From contig NZ_MHXN01000003.1 in assembly GCF_001824475.1 (NCBI RefSeq), forward strand, positions 7,850-71,849: a stretch of DNA of 64,000 nt. Direction: 5' to 3'. Both the position numbers and the translations under genes were made by a program. The notes beneath the pieces are model-generated. The model was not told where the DNA came from. It was given only the letters and a program-made list of their open reading frames with translations, and did no database searches. The DNA comes from Phenylobacterium sp. RIFCSPHIGHO2_01_FULL_69_31 (GTDB lineage: Bacteria > Pseudomonadota > Alphaproteobacteria > Caulobacterales > Caulobacteraceae). This document shows, one piece after another, positions 35,133 to 44,091 of the stretch. Position 1 is the first letter of the stretch. Each line of letters starts with the position of its first letter.

Positions 35133-36386
35133 ATGCCCGAAGCCCTGATCATCGACGCCGCCCGCACGCCCCGGGGCGTCGGCAAGGTCGGCAAGGGAGC
35201 GCTCGCCGACGAGCATCCCCAGCGTCTCGCCGCCACGGTCCTGGCCGCGATCGCCAAGCGCAACGACCTCAACACCGCCGACGTCGACGACGTGATCTGG
35301 GGCACCTCGTCCCAGCGCGGCAAGCAGGGCAATGACATGGGCCGCATGGCCGCCCTGGACGCCGGCTACGACATCAAGGCCAGCGGCGTCACCCTCGACC
35401 GCTTCTGCGGCTCCGGCATCACCGCCGTGAACCTGGCCGCGGCCCAGATCATGTCGGGCATGGAAGACCTGGTCATCGCCGGCGGCTGCGAGATGATGTC
35501 GTACACCGCCGCCAGCGCGCCGCAGCACGCCGCCTTCTTCGAGGGGCCGGCGCTGATGGACGCCGGCAACACCCACCTGCGCAAGCTGCACCCCCAGTCG
35601 CACCAGGGCATCTGCGCCGACGCCATCGCGACCATGGAGGGCATCAGCCGCGAGGCGCTGGACGAGCTGGCCTACGTCAGCCAACAGCGCGCGGACCACG
35701 CCATCCGCAACGGCCACTTCGACCGCTCGCTGGTGCCGGTCTATCACGAGGACGGCACCCTGGCGCTGGACCGCGAGGAGTTCCCGCGTCCGCAAACCAC
35801 CCGTGAGGGCCTGGCCAGCCTGAAGCCCTCGTTCGAGGCCATGGCCAATGCGCCGCTGGACGACAAGGGCACCACGTTCGCGGGCCTGATCAACCAGGTC
35901 TATCCGGACCTGAAGATCCAGCACTTCCACCACGCGGGGAACTCCTCCGGCGTCGTGGACGGCTCGGCCGCCGTGCTGCTGGCCTCGCCGGAATATGCGG
36001 CCAAGCACGGCCTGAAGGCCCGCGCCCGCGTGGTCGCCATGGCTAACGTCGGCGACAGCCCGACCCTGATGCTGAACGCCCCGGTCCCGGCCGCCTACAA
36101 GGTGCTGAAGAAGGCGGGCCTCACCCCCGACGACATCGACCTGTGGGAGATCAACGAGGCCTTCGCCGTCGTCGCCGAGAAGTTCATCCGCGATCTCAAG
36201 CTCGACCGCGAGAAGGTCAATGTGAACGGCGGCGCCATGGCCCTGGGCCATCCGATCGGCGCCACCGGCTCGATCCTGATCGGCACCATCATCGACGAGC
36301 TGGAGCGCCGCGACCTCAAGCGCGGCCTCGTCACCATGTGCGCGGCGGGCGGCATGGCCCCGGCGATCATCGTCGAGCGGGTCTGA
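35133..36386 (+). CDS. Acetyl-CoA C-acyltransferase (thiolase)
   Basis: A 417-residue thiolase. The nucleophilic Cys is in LDRFCGSGITAVNLAA (about residue 93), and the other active-site residues are seen in GGAMALGHPIGATGS (His) and TMCAAGGMAPAII (second Cys); WEINEAFAV is the matching Asn loop. All catalytic elements are intact. It cleaves 3-ketoacyl-CoA or condenses acetyl-CoA units; this FadA-like branch with N-terminal PEALIIDAARTPRG is often degradative. It leads a four-gene overlapping unit with two small proteins and an amidohydrolase, which suggests a specific pathway rather than general beta-oxidation. The stop overlaps the next start as TGATG. Cytoplasmic. Confidence 0.93.
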   Translation: MPEALIIDAARTPRGVGKVGKGALADEHPQRLAATVLAAIAKRNDLNTADVDDVIWGTSSQRGKQGNDMGRMAALDAGYDIKASGVTLDRFCGSGITAVNLAAAQIMSGMEDLVIAGGCEMMSYTAASAPQHAAFFEGPALMDAGNTHLRKLHPQSHQGICADAIATMEGISREALDELAYVSQQRADHAIRNGHFDRSLVPVYHEDGTLALDREEFPRPQTTREGLASLKPSFEAMANAPLDDKGTTFAGLINQVYPDLKIQHFHHAGNSSGVVDGSAAVLLASPEYAAKHGLKARARVVAMANVGDSPTLMLNAPVPAAYKVLKKAGLTPDDIDLWEINEAFAVVAEKFIRDLKLDREKVNVNGGAMALGHPIGATGSILIGTIIDELERRDLKRGLVTMCAAGGMAPAIIVERV

Positions 36387-36628
36387 TGAGCCTTCCGGGC
36401 GGGGAGACGATATCCGCCTCGCCTGCACTGTCGCGCCAGCGCCGGTTCGTGACGCCCGGGCCGGACGAGACGGTGGAGGCGCTCGCCCTGCGGGCCCTCC
36501 CCGGCCAGCCGGTGGAGGCGGCCGTGGACGCCATCCGGAGCTGGAACCTGCACATCTTCGCCATGCGCAAGCCGGCGGGACTGCTGTTGGGTTCGGACGT
36601 GGTGTTCGTGGAGCCGCCGCTCGGATGA
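36386..36628 (+). CDS. Small protein of unknown function in the thiolase operon
   Basis: An 80-residue protein starting at the ATG that overlaps the thiolase stop (TGATG). It has no signal or membrane segment. N-terminal half is low in features; the second half (DAIRSWNLHIFAMRKPAGLLLGSDVVFVEPPLG, quoted in parts as SWNLHIFAMRKPAGLLLG) looks folded and hydrophobic. An open frame extends far upstream inside the thiolase, but only as a shadow. It ends in a 4-bp overlap with the next small gene. The strict coupling on both sides and matching codon use support a real gene; I do not recognise the family. Confidence 0.6.
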   Translation: MSLPGGETISASPALSRQRRFVTPGPDETVEALALRALPGQPVEAAVDAIRSWNLHIFAMRKPAGLLLGSDVVFVEPPLG

Positions 36629-36852
36629 GTCCGCGGGCCGGCGAGGGCGAGGCCGTCATCGTCGGCGCCGAGGTCGTGGCCGGCCATGACGGCTCGGCCG
36701 AACTGGTGGTGCGCCTGCGCCACGCGAACGGCGCGGAAGCGCCGCTGGTGCTGGATGAAGAGGCCGGCCTCAGGCTGATGCGGAACTGCGGGGCGTCGCA
36801 CGTCGACGACCTCGCAGGCCAGTCCTGGCGGCGGATCCTGGAGGGAAGCTGA
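36625..36852 (+). CDS. Small protein of unknown function preceding the amidohydrolase
   Basis: A 75-residue acidic protein with alternating beta-like segments (EAVIVGAEVVAGHDGSAELVVRLRHANG) followed by a helix-turn end (RNCGASHVDDLAGQSWRRILEG). No signal, membrane segment or metal motif. Its start overlaps the previous small gene as ATGA and its stop overlaps the amidohydrolase ATG by one base, so all four genes of this unit are chained. It might be an accessory subunit of the amidohydrolase or thiolase, but that is only context. Family not recognised. Confidence 0.6.
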   Translation: MSPRAGEGEAVIVGAEVVAGHDGSAELVVRLRHANGAEAPLVLDEEAGLRLMRNCGASHVDDLAGQSWRRILEGS

Positions 36853-38510
36853 TGTTCGACGTCATCGTGCGGGGCGGCCTGGTGGTCGACGGCTCGGGCC
36901 AGCCCGGGTTCCAGGGCGACGTGGCGGTCAAGGACGGCCGCATCGCCGCCGTGGGCCGGGTCGAGGGCGAGGCCCGCCAGGTGGTGGACGCCGCCGGCCG
37001 CGTCGTCGCGCCGGGCTTCATCGACCCCCACACTCACTTCGACGTCCAGCTCCTGTGGGACGGCGCGGCCCGGCCGGCGCTGGAGCACGGGGTCACCTGC
37101 GTGGTGCCCGGCAACTGCTCCCTGTCGCTGGCGCCGCTCAAGGCCGCCGACCGCCCGCGGGTGGTGGGGATGTTCCAGCAGATCGAGGAAATGCCGCCCG
37201 AGGCCTTCACCACCGCCTTCGACTGGACCTGGGAAGACTTCGCCGGCTACCGCGCCGCCATCGAGAAGGCGCTGTCGATCAACGTCGCCCCGCTGGTCGG
37301 CCACAGCGTCATCCGGCTCTGGGTCATGGGCCCTGCGGCCCAGGAACGCGCTGCCACGCCGGACGAGATCGCGGCCATGCAGGACCTGCTGCGTCAGTGC
37401 CTCGACGCCGGCGCCGTGGGCCTCTCCACCAGCTTCGTGGACATCGACGAGAACGGCCGCCCGGTGCCCAGCCGCTTCGCCCAGTTCGAGGAGTTGGACG
37501 CCCTCGCCGCCGTGCTCGGCGAGTACGGCCGGATGCTGCAGTGCGTGCCCGAGTTCTACGCCACCGACATCACCATCGCGCGCATCGACCAGTTCGCCGA
37601 GCTCAGCCTGAAGCACAACATCCCCACCACCTTCTCGCCGCTCTTCGACACCTCGGCGGTGCCGGACAACGCCCCCCGCGCCATCGCCCGGGTCGAGGAG
37701 CAGTTCGCCCGCGGCGCGCGCGTCTGGCCGCAGATGCAGACCCGGCCCATCGACATCAGCTTCAGCCTGCTGCGGCCCAGCCTGTTCTTCGCGCGGCTGC
37801 CGCGCTGGGTGCGGGTCCTGCGCCTGCCGCTGGAGGCGCGGCTGGCCGCCCTGCGCGACCCCGACACCGTCGCCAAGCTCGTGGCCGACACCGGCCCGGA
37901 TGGCGGCGAGGCGATGATGGGCCGCCTGATCCTGCGCGGCGGCGACGCCGCCCCGGCTGAACTGGCCGGCAAGACCCTGTCCGAGATCGCCAAGGCGCGC
38001 GGGCAGGTCCCGGCCCAGGCCCTGATCGACCTCAGCCTGGAGCATGGGCTGGACGTCGCCTTCCTGTCGGCCAGCCAGGGACACCAGTCCACCGACCGCA
38101 TCGGCCCGATGCTCGCCCACCCCCTGGTCCATATCGGCGCCAGCGACGGCGGGGCGCACATCGCCTCGTTCTCCACCTACGGCGACACCGGCTACCTGTT
38201 CAGCGAGTTCGTCCGGAAGGGGCGCCACCTCAGCCTGGAGCAGGCCGTGGCCAAGATCACCGGCGAGACGGCGGACATCTGGGGCCTGAAGGACCGCGGC
38301 CGCCTCCAGCCCGGCCTCGCCGCCGACATCGTGGTCTTCGACGCCGAGACCATCGACCGCGAGGCCGAGCTGCCGACCTTCGACATGCCGGGCGATGGCA
38401 TGCGCTATGTCCGCGCCGCGCGCGGAATCGACACCGTGCTGGTGAACGGCGAGGTCGCCTACGCGAACGGCGCCTACACCGAAGCGAGGGCCGGCGTGGT
38501 CTGCGTCTGA
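36852..38510 (+). CDS. N-acyl-D-amino-acid deacylase-family amidohydrolase
   Basis: A 552-residue amidohydrolase-superfamily enzyme of the D-aminoacylase type. FDVIVRGGLVVDGSGQPGF opens the small beta domain; the metal-binding strand is GFIDPHTHFDVQLLWD (HxH about 56-58); later ligands are candidates in LVGHSVIRLW and HIGASDGGAHIASF, whose Asp would be the catalytic acid. GRLQPGLAADIVVFDAE returns to the small domain, as usual. It hydrolyses amide bonds of N-acyl amino acids or related cyclic amides. Fourth gene of the thiolase unit, which suggests the acyl chain released feeds into the CoA pathway. Exact substrate unknown; no signal peptide. Confidence 0.87.
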   Translation: MFDVIVRGGLVVDGSGQPGFQGDVAVKDGRIAAVGRVEGEARQVVDAAGRVVAPGFIDPHTHFDVQLLWDGAARPALEHGVTCVVPGNCSLSLAPLKAADRPRVVGMFQQIEEMPPEAFTTAFDWTWEDFAGYRAAIEKALSINVAPLVGHSVIRLWVMGPAAQERAATPDEIAAMQDLLRQCLDAGAVGLSTSFVDIDENGRPVPSRFAQFEELDALAAVLGEYGRMLQCVPEFYATDITIARIDQFAELSLKHNIPTTFSPLFDTSAVPDNAPRAIARVEEQFARGARVWPQMQTRPIDISFSLLRPSLFFARLPRWVRVLRLPLEARLAALRDPDTVAKLVADTGPDGGEAMMGRLILRGGDAAPAELAGKTLSEIAKARGQVPAQALIDLSLEHGLDVAFLSASQGHQSTDRIGPMLAHPLVHIGASDGGAHIASFSTYGDTGYLFSEFVRKGRHLSLEQAVAKITGETADIWGLKDRGRLQPGLAADIVVFDAETIDREAELPTFDMPGDGMRYVRAARGIDTVLVNGEVAYANGAYTEARAGVVCV

Positions 38511-38609
38511 GGGCTCCGGCGCGAATCTGAGGGGCCGCCTGCGACTAACCGCCCCGTCGGGCGTTAGCGAAGCCAGCGCATCTCGCCTCAGCTTCCAGGA
38601 CGCTCACCC

Positions 38610-40706
38610 ATGCCCAATTCCAAGGGCGCGCCGACGCGCGCCGCAAACTCGACCGTGGGAAATGGCGGGGAGACCCACCAGACCGCCTCGACGCCGGACA
38701 CGCGCCTGACGACGAACCACGGCACGCCGCTCAGCGACAACCAGAACTCCCTGAAGGCCGGCGGCCGCGGGCCGACGCTTCTGGAGGACTTCATCCTCCG
38801 CGAGAAGATCCAGCACTTCGACCACGAGCGGATCCCTGAGCGGATCGTCCACGCCCGCGGATCGGCGGCCCACGGCGTCTTCGAGCTGACCAAGTCGCTG
38901 TCGAAGTACACCCGCGCCAAGGTGCTGACCGAGGTCGGCGAACAGACCGAGGTTTTCGTGCGCTTCTCCACGGTGGCGGGCGGCGCCGGTTCGGTGGATA
39001 CGCCCCGCGACGTCCGCGGCTTCGCCACCAAGTTCTACACCAAGGAAGGCAACTGGGATCTCGTCGGCAACAACATCCCGGTCTTCTTCATCCAGGACGC
39101 GATCAAGTTCCCCGACCTCGTCCACGCGGTGAAGATGGAGGCGGACCGCGCCTATCCGCAGGCCGCCAGCGCCCACGACACGTTCTGGGATTTCGTCGGC
39201 CTCATGCCCGAGACCACCCACATGATCATGTGGGCCATGTCGGACCGAACCATCCCGCGCTCCCTGCGGATGATGGAAGGGTTCGGGGTCAACACCTTCC
39301 GCCTGCTGAACGACAAGGACGAGGCCACCTTCGTCAAGTTCCACTGGCGGCCGAAGCTGGGCACGCAGTCCACCTGCTGGGACGAGGCGGTCAAGATCGC
39401 CGGCGCCGATCCGGACTATCACCGCCGCGACCTGTTCGAGGCCATCGAGAGCGGGAACTTCCCGGAATGGGAGTTCGGCGTTCAGCTGCTGAGCCAGGCC
39501 GAGGCGGACGCCCTGCCCTTCGATATCCTGGACGCCACCAAGGTGATCCCCGAGGAGCTGGTCCCGATCCAGATCGTCGGCCGGATGGTCCTGAACCGGA
39601 ACCCGGACAACTTCTTCGCCGAGACCGAACAGGCCGCCTTCCTGCCCACCAACATGCCCCCCGGCATCGACGTCTCGGAGGACCCGCTGCTGCAGGGTCG
39701 GCTGTTCTCGTACCAAGACACCCAGCTCTCCCGCCTGGGCACGGTGAATTTCCACCAGATCCCGATCAACCAGCCCAAGGGCTGCCCCTTCCAGAACCTG
39801 CAGCGCGACGGCCACATGCAGATGCTGGTCCCCAAGGGCCGCGCCAACTACGAGCCCAACAGCCTGGCCGAGGTCGGCGAGGTGGGCGGGCCGCGTGAGG
39901 ATCCCAAGGGCGGCTTCCGCAGCGCGCCGGTGGCCTTCGACGGGCCCAAGGTCCGGCTCCGCGCCGAGACCTTCGCCGACCACTACAGCCACGCCCGGAT
40001 GTTCTTCCACTCCCTGACCGCGGTCGAGCAGGCCCACCTGGCCAGCGCCCTGGTGTTCGAGCTGTCGAAGTGCAGTTTCGAACACGTGCGCAACCGCGTC
40101 ATGGGCAACCTCCAGAACGTGGACGCCGACCTCGCCGCCCGGGTGGCCAACGGCCTCAACATGCCGCTGCCGCCGGCCAATCCGGCCGCCGCGCCGCCGC
40201 AGGACATGGCGCCGTCTCCGCCCCTGCGCCTGGTCGGCAAGTACCCGGACACGCTGATGGGCCGCGCCGTCGCCATCCTGGTGACGGACGGCGCCGACGG
40301 CGCGATCGTCGAGGCCGTGCGGTCCGCCGTCGTGGCCGAAGGCGCGAGCGTGAAGATCGTGGCGCCCAAGGTCGGCGGCGTGACGCTGAAGGGCGGCAAG
40401 GCGCTGCCCGCCGACGGGCAGCTCGCCGGCATGCCCTCGGTCCTGTTCGACGCCGTGGCCCTGGTGGTCTCGGCCGAGGGCTGCGCCCAGCTCCTCGGCG
40501 AGAGCGCGGCCACGGACTTCGTCGCGGACGCCTTCGTACACTTGAAGGCCATCGGCCACACCCCGGAAGCTCAGCCGCTGCTGGACAAGGCCGCCGTCCA
40601 GCCCGACGCCGGCGTGGTCGACCTGACCGGCGACGCCAAGTCCTTCGTCGCCCCGGCGTCCACCCGGCAATGGGACCGGGAGCCCAAGGTCAGAATGCTG
40701 GCCTGA
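38610..40706 (+). CDS. katE: Large-subunit catalase, HPII/KatE type
   Basis: A 698-residue clade 2 catalase. Heme-pocket residues are visible: distal His81 in IVHARG, Asn154 in [10 protein letters not shown], and proximal Tyr368 in [12 protein letters not shown]. The first 45 residues are a flexible arm as in HPII. A C-terminal class I GATase/DJ-1-like domain (about 530-690; [36 protein letters not shown]) follows, as in E. coli KatE. It breaks down H2O2 in the cytoplasm, usually in stationary phase. Ends at a clear terminator. No EcfG-type (GGAAC/CGTT) promoter was found in the 99-bp upstream gap, so its control is not evident. Confidence 0.95.
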   Translation: MPNSKGAPTRAANSTVGNGGETHQTASTPDTRLTTNHGTPLSDNQNSLKAGGRGPTLLEDFILREKIQHFDHERIPERIVHARGSAAHGVFELTKSLSKYTRAKVLTEVGEQTEVFVRFSTVAGGAGSVDTPRDVRGFATKFYTKEGNWDLVGNNIPVFFIQDAIKFPDLVHAVKMEADRAYPQAASAHDTFWDFVGLMPETTHMIMWAMSDRTIPRSLRMMEGFGVNTFRLLNDKDEATFVKFHWRPKLGTQSTCWDEAVKIAGADPDYHRRDLFEAIESGNFPEWEFGVQLLSQAEADALPFDILDATKVIPEELVPIQIVGRMVLNRNPDNFFAETEQAAFLPTNMPPGIDVSEDPLLQGRLFSYQDTQLSRLGTVNFHQIPINQPKGCPFQNLQRDGHMQMLVPKGRANYEPNSLAEVGEVGGPREDPKGGFRSAPVAFDGPKVRLRAETFADHYSHARMFFHSLTAVEQAHLASALVFELSKCSFEHVRNRVMGNLQNVDADLAARVANGLNMPLPPANPAAAPPQDMAPSPPLRLVGKYPDTLMGRAVAILVTDGADGAIVEAVRSAVVAEGASVKIVAPKVGGVTLKGGKALPADGQLAGMPSVLFDAVALVVSAEGCAQLLGESAATDFVADAFVHLKAIGHTPEAQPLLDKAAVQPDAGVVDLTGDAKSFVAPASTRQWDREPKVRMLA

Positions 40707-40735
40707 CCGACCTAAATACTTACCAAGAAGTTAAC

Positions 40736-40780
40736 GCGGCGCCTTTTGACTCAAGCCAGATCAAGAGGCGCCGTCGTTTT
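40736..40780 (+). terminator. Terminator after the catalase gene
   Basis: GGCGCC-TTTTGA (40738-40749) pairs with TCAAG-AGGCGCC (40761-40772) around an 11-base loop and is followed by GTCGTTTT. It lies 30 bp past the catalase stop. Confidence 0.75.
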
Positions 40781-40800
40781 GCCCCATTTAGACTGCAACC

Positions 40801-40896
40801 ATGGGAACTGACGACCGCAATCAGTTGTTGAACAACTACGCGGCGCAAAAGGCGACGTCTCGTATGAAAACAGGCTTGGCCCTAGTATTGGAATAA
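40801..40896 (+). CDS. Possible 31-codon leader ORF before the histidine kinase
   Basis: ATG at 40801 opens a 31-residue frame (MGTDDRNQLLNNYAAQKATS and 11 more residues, ending LALVLE) that stops with TAA at 40894-40896, six bases before the kinase ATG. There is no good ribosome site before it, and its length and lack of family features make it weak. It could be a coupled leader peptide, an unexpressed open frame, or a sign that the true regulator N-terminus was missed. It contains the palindrome GTTGTT-G-AACAAC at 40824-40836. Confidence 0.25.
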   Translation: MGTDDRNQLLNNYAAQKATSRMKTGLALVLE

Positions 40897-40902
40897 CCCC
40901 GC

Positions 40903-41598
40903 ATGTTCGCCGCCGCGACATCCGACCCCGGTCTGGCCCGAGAGCTCTCCGCCGCCCGCGCGCAGCTCGCCAGCCAGGAGCGCCAGATCCAGGAACTGAA
41001 CCACCGCATCGCCAACAGCCTCCAGCTGGCGGCCGACATGCTGGTGTTCGAACAGCTCCGCTCACGCGATGCGGTGGCCTCCGCGGCGCTGGAGGCCAGC
41101 CGGGCGCGCCTGGTGGCCGTGGGCGAACTGCACCGCTATCTCTACGAGCACGCCGGCCGCGCCTCGGTCGAGCTCAGCCCCTTCCTGTCGGGCCTCTGCC
41201 AGGCGATCGCGGCCACCACCGGTCTCAGCTGCACGATCCAGGCCGACCCGACGAGCGTGCCGGGCGACATGGCCCAGCAGCTGGCCATCGCGATCAACGA
41301 ATTCGCCATCAACGCCGCCAAGCACGCCTATGACGGCAAGCCGGGCGGCCGCCTAGTGGTGACCAGCCGCCGCGACGGGCGCGAACTAGTCGTCACCGTG
41401 GCCGATCAGGGCAAGGGCCTGTCCGGCGGCATGGGCCGGCAGGGCGGCCTTGGCATGTCCATCGTCGCAGCCATCGTGCGCGACCTGAAGGGCACGCTGA
41501 CGGTCCAGGGCGACAGCGGAACCGCCTTTACGATCCGCGCGCCGATCCCGGGCGCCGCCCCCGTGGTCGACCGCTCGTTCCAGGCCTGGATGGAATAG
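40903..41598 (+). CDS. Short cytoplasmic HisKA_2-type histidine kinase
   Basis: A 231-residue kinase with no sensor domain. An N-terminal helix (about 10-30) leads into ELNHRIANSLQLAADML, the HisKA_2 phospho-acceptor box with His34, and then an HATPase domain whose N box is seen in AINEFAINAAKHAYDG and whose G boxes are in VADQGKGLSG and GGLGMSIV. HisKA_2/HWE kinases in alphaproteobacteria commonly signal to PhyR in the general stress response or to orphan receivers. With no fused sensor or receiver nearby, its input is probably another protein. It follows the catalase by 196 bp and a terminator, so it is separately transcribed. Confidence 0.88.
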   Translation: MFAAATSDPGLARELSAARAQLASQERQIQELNHRIANSLQLAADMLVFEQLRSRDAVASAALEASRARLVAVGELHRYLYEHAGRASVELSPFLSGLCQAIAATTGLSCTIQADPTSVPGDMAQQLAIAINEFAINAAKHAYDGKPGGRLVVTSRRDGRELVVTVADQGKGLSGGMGRQGGLGMSIVAAIVRDLKGTLTVQGDSGTAFTIRAPIPGAAPVVDRSFQAWME

Positions 41599-41605
41599 AC
41601 GCCGC

Positions 41606-42466
41606 TCAGGCGGCGCGGCCCATCCGGGCGCGGGCGTCGCGAACGATATCGCTAGGCGCCCGTTCGGCCGCCTTGGCCATCAGGCCCAGCACGCGCCGCG
41701 CCACCGCCAGCCGCCAGGGCCGGGCCTTCAGGCCGAGCTTGGCGCGGATGTCCGCCGGCACGAGGTCGATGGCCGCCTCCACCACCAGCGGCTGCAGCGC
41801 CCGCCCGGGCAGGCCCAGCGGCGAGGTGGTCGAGACGATAGCCAGAAACTCGTCGATGATCGGATGGGGGACCAGCTTCGGCCGCATCCGGTCGAACCAC
41901 CCCTCGACGCTCGCCACGCTGTCCGGCGGTTCGGGGGCTCCGAACAGACGGCCGAGCCGCCCGCCCTCGGCGAAATAGCGGTCCTTGTCGGCCGCGCCGA
42001 GACGCGCCACGTGCCGGTCGTAGGCGGTCAGGAAACCCCAGCTCGCCGTCACATGCACCCAGGTCATGAGCTCGGGCTCCAGAGCCTCGTAGGCCTGCCC
42101 CTCGGGCGTCACGCCGCCCACGCGGGCGTGCATGCGGGTGACCATGGCAACGCGCGCCTCGGCCGCGCGGGTCGGACCATAGGTCGTGATAAGCGTCGCC
42201 TCGCCTGTCCGCTGCATGCGCGCCAGCGGATCTGTGCGGAAGGTGGAATGCTCCCAGACCCCTGTCCGCACCCGCGGCTCGGCCAGTTCCAGGATCACCG
42301 CCGCCACGCCACCGATCGCCAGAGCGACGGGATTTGCGTGGACCCGCCAGGCCATGGAGTCGGGACCGAACAGGCCCGGGTCGCCCGGTGGCGCTCTATA
42401 GTCGACCTTGCCGCCGCCAATGACGTTCAGTCGCGGCTGTGGAGCAAAGTCTTCGAGCGCGCTCAG
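41606..42466 (-). CDS. MpaB/DUF2236-family oxygenase-like protein
   Basis: About 286 residues, the usual size of the DUF2236 (MpaB, latex-clearing-protein-related) family. Signature blocks: [45 protein letters not shown] (shortened), [10 protein letters not shown], and the HARVGG block whose His, with another His in WVHVTASWG, would bind a b-type heme in the characterised relatives. The start is a problem: no ATG, GTG or TTG fits, and the best candidate is a CTG at 42466 overlapping the MerR stop as CTGA with a GGCGGAG site eight bases before. The first in-frame ATG would cut into the conserved domain. Last gene of the receptor-ACAD-MerR unit; may oxidise a hydrophobic substrate. Confidence 0.8.
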   Translation of the reverse strand: MSALEDFAPQPRLNVIGGGKVDYRAPPGDPGLFGPDSMAWRVHANPVALAIGGVAAVILELAEPRVRTGVWEHSTFRTDPLARMQRTGEATLITTYGPTRAAEARVAMVTRMHARVGGVTPEGQAYEALEPELMTWVHVTASWGFLTAYDRHVARLGAADKDRYFAEGGRLGRLFGAPEPPDSVASVEGWFDRMRPKLVPHPIIDEFLAIVSTTSPLGLPGRALQPLVVEAAIDLVPADIRAKLGLKARPWRLAVARRVLGLMAKAAERAPSDIVRDARARMGRAA

Positions 42467-42882
42467 GAATCCAGCTCCGCCTTCAGGTGCGGGTACTTGG
42501 CCTCGATGAGCGCTGCGGCCTTCTTCAGTTCGTCGATCGCCTCGTCCACATGCTGGCGCTGCTGTTCTAGCTGCTCGACACGGCGGTGGTGGATGCGGAG
42601 CGCCTCGGCGTCCTGCGCCGCGGTCCCCTCCTCGTCGTAGGTGTCGAGGATGTCCCGGATCTCCGCGATGGACAGCCCGACGCGCCGGCCGCGCATGATC
42701 AGCTGGAGCCGCGCGCGGTCCTTGTAGGAATAGACCCGGCTGGTGTCCCGCCGGCCCGGCGAGAGCAGGCCCTGTTCCTCGTAGAACCGCAGCGCACGGG
42801 GCGTCGCGCCGAACTCGCGGCAGAGCTGGGTGATCGAATAGGTGCGGTAGGGCGGACGGCGCAGGTTCAGGAACGTCGACAT
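42463..42882 (-). CDS. MerR-family regulator (LiuR/fatty-acid type)
   Basis: A 139-residue MerR regulator. The start at 42882 has a strong GGGAGGAAAG site; the GTG at 42900 merely overlaps the previous stop. The winged HTH is clear ([26 protein letters not shown] split: [20 protein letters not shown], residues 15-40), followed by the coiled dimerisation helix (about 85-130, [20 protein letters not shown]). There are no metal-binding Cys, so it is not a metal sensor; this pattern with [15 protein letters not shown] fits the LiuR-like regulators of branched-chain or fatty acid breakdown in proteobacteria. It sits inside the ACAD/MpaB unit and likely controls it in response to an acyl-CoA. 14 bp after the dehydrogenase. 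Confidence 0.9.
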   Translation of the reverse strand: MSTFLNLRRPPYRTYSITQLCREFGATPRALRFYEEQGLLSPGRRDTSRVYSYKDRARLQLIMRGRRVGLSIAEIRDILDTYDEEGTAAQDAEALRIHHRRVEQLEQQRQHVDEAIDELKKAAALIEAKYPHLKAELDS

Positions 42883-42896
42883 CGGTCTTTCCTCCC

Positions 42897-44078
42897 TCAC
42901 AGCCCGAGAACGAGCCGGGCGATGATATCCCTCTGGATCTCGTTGGAGCCACCGTAGATCGAGGCGGCCCGGTTGTTCAGATAGCGCGGCATGGCCACCA
43001 GACCCTCCTCGGGCCCGACGGCCTCGATGTTCGAGCCGGCCTCGCGCGCCGCCGGCTCGTCCACGCCCGCATAGGCGCCCAGCCCCGCGACCGAGATCTC
43101 GTCGATCCGCTGCATGGCCTCGGTGCCATTGATCTTCAGCATCGAAGACGCCGGCCCGGGGTTCTTGCCGCCGGCCAGCGCCGCCAGGACCATGCGCTCG
43201 GACATGTCGATGGCGGTCACCGCAATCTGCGCCTCCGCCAGCCGCCGGCGATGGGCCGCATCGTCTCCGCTGGCTGCCTCCGCGATCCGCTGGGCCCGCT
43301 CCAGCCCCACCATCAGGCCCGGCGCCGACCCGCCCCCGCGTTCGAACTCCAGGAGGTACTTGGCCACCGTCCAGCCCTGGTTCTCCGCGCCGATCCGGTT
43401 CGCCTTGGGCACGCGCACCCCGTCGAAGAACACCTGATTCACCTCATGCTCACCCGCGAGGGTGATGATCGGCTTCACCGAGATGCCGGGCGTGTCCATC
43501 TCCAGCAGCAGGAAGGTGATGCCCTGCTGCGGCTTGCCCTCGGTGGACGTGCGCACGAGGCAGAACATCCGGTTGGCGAACTGGGCGTGGGTGGTCCAGA
43601 TCTTCGAACCGTCCAGGACATAGTGGTCCCCGTCGCTGACGGCGCGGAGCTGCAGCGACGCCAGGTCCGAGCCTGAGCCAGGCTCGGAGTAGCCTTGGCA
43701 CCAGTAATCCTCGCCGGACAGGATGCGCGGCAGGTAGTACGCCTTCTGCTCGGGCGTCCCGTAGCCCATGATCACGGGCCCCACCATCTTCAGGCCCATG
43801 GGCGACAGCGTCGGCGCGCCGGCCCTCGCGCACTCGGCCGCAAAGATCGCCCTTTGAACCTCGCTCCAGCCCGGACCGCCGTACTCCCGCGGCCAGGCCG
43901 GTGCGGCCCAGCCCCGGGCATGGAGGATCTTCTGCCAAGGCAGGCTGTAGCGGGGTTCGCAGAAGACGCTGGTCAGGCGCTCGCCGGCGCGCCGCAGCTC
44001 CGGGGTGAGGTTGGCCTCGATGAAGGCGCGCACCTCGTCGCGGAAGGCCAGATCGGCGGCGGTGAGCTCCAGATCCAC
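42897..44078 (-). CDS. Acyl-CoA dehydrogenase
   Basis: A 393-residue flavoenzyme with normal three-domain layout: N-terminal helices, the FAD/acyl-binding strand region [15 protein letters not shown] and [14 protein letters not shown], and the C-terminal block [18 protein letters not shown]. Where many acyl-CoA dehydrogenases have Y-E-G-T-N-E with the catalytic Glu, this one has Y-G-G-S-N-E, so the base must come from elsewhere (as in IVD and LCAD, where Glu lies near residue 250; here E in LLEFERGG is a candidate) or from a partner subunit. It introduces the 2,3-double bond in an acyl-CoA. Sits 13 bp after the TonB receptor and 14 bp before MerR, so one transcript is likely. Confidence 0.93.
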   Translation of the reverse strand: MDLELTAADLAFRDEVRAFIEANLTPELRRAGERLTSVFCEPRYSLPWQKILHARGWAAPAWPREYGGPGWSEVQRAIFAAECARAGAPTLSPMGLKMVGPVIMGYGTPEQKAYYLPRILSGEDYWCQGYSEPGSGSDLASLQLRAVSDGDHYVLDGSKIWTTHAQFANRMFCLVRTSTEGKPQQGITFLLLEMDTPGISVKPIITLAGEHEVNQVFFDGVRVPKANRIGAENQGWTVAKYLLEFERGGGSAPGLMVGLERAQRIAEAASGDDAAHRRRLAEAQIAVTAIDMSERMVLAALAGGKNPGPASSMLKINGTEAMQRIDEISVAGLGAYAGVDEPAAREAGSNIEAVGPEEGLVAMPRYLNNRAASIYGGSNEIQRDIIARLVLGL

Positions 44079-44091
44079 GGTTGGGCGCTCC

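Noticed and set aside
35112..38228. A 1038-codon minus-strand open frame
   Set aside because: Antisense to the thiolase and amidohydrolase, which have intact catalytic motifs.
40805..40831. GGAAC followed at 17 bases by TGTT, resembling an EcfG general-stress promoter
   Set aside because: The -10 part is TGTT rather than CGTT, and the match falls inside a possible short reading frame; too weak to annotate.
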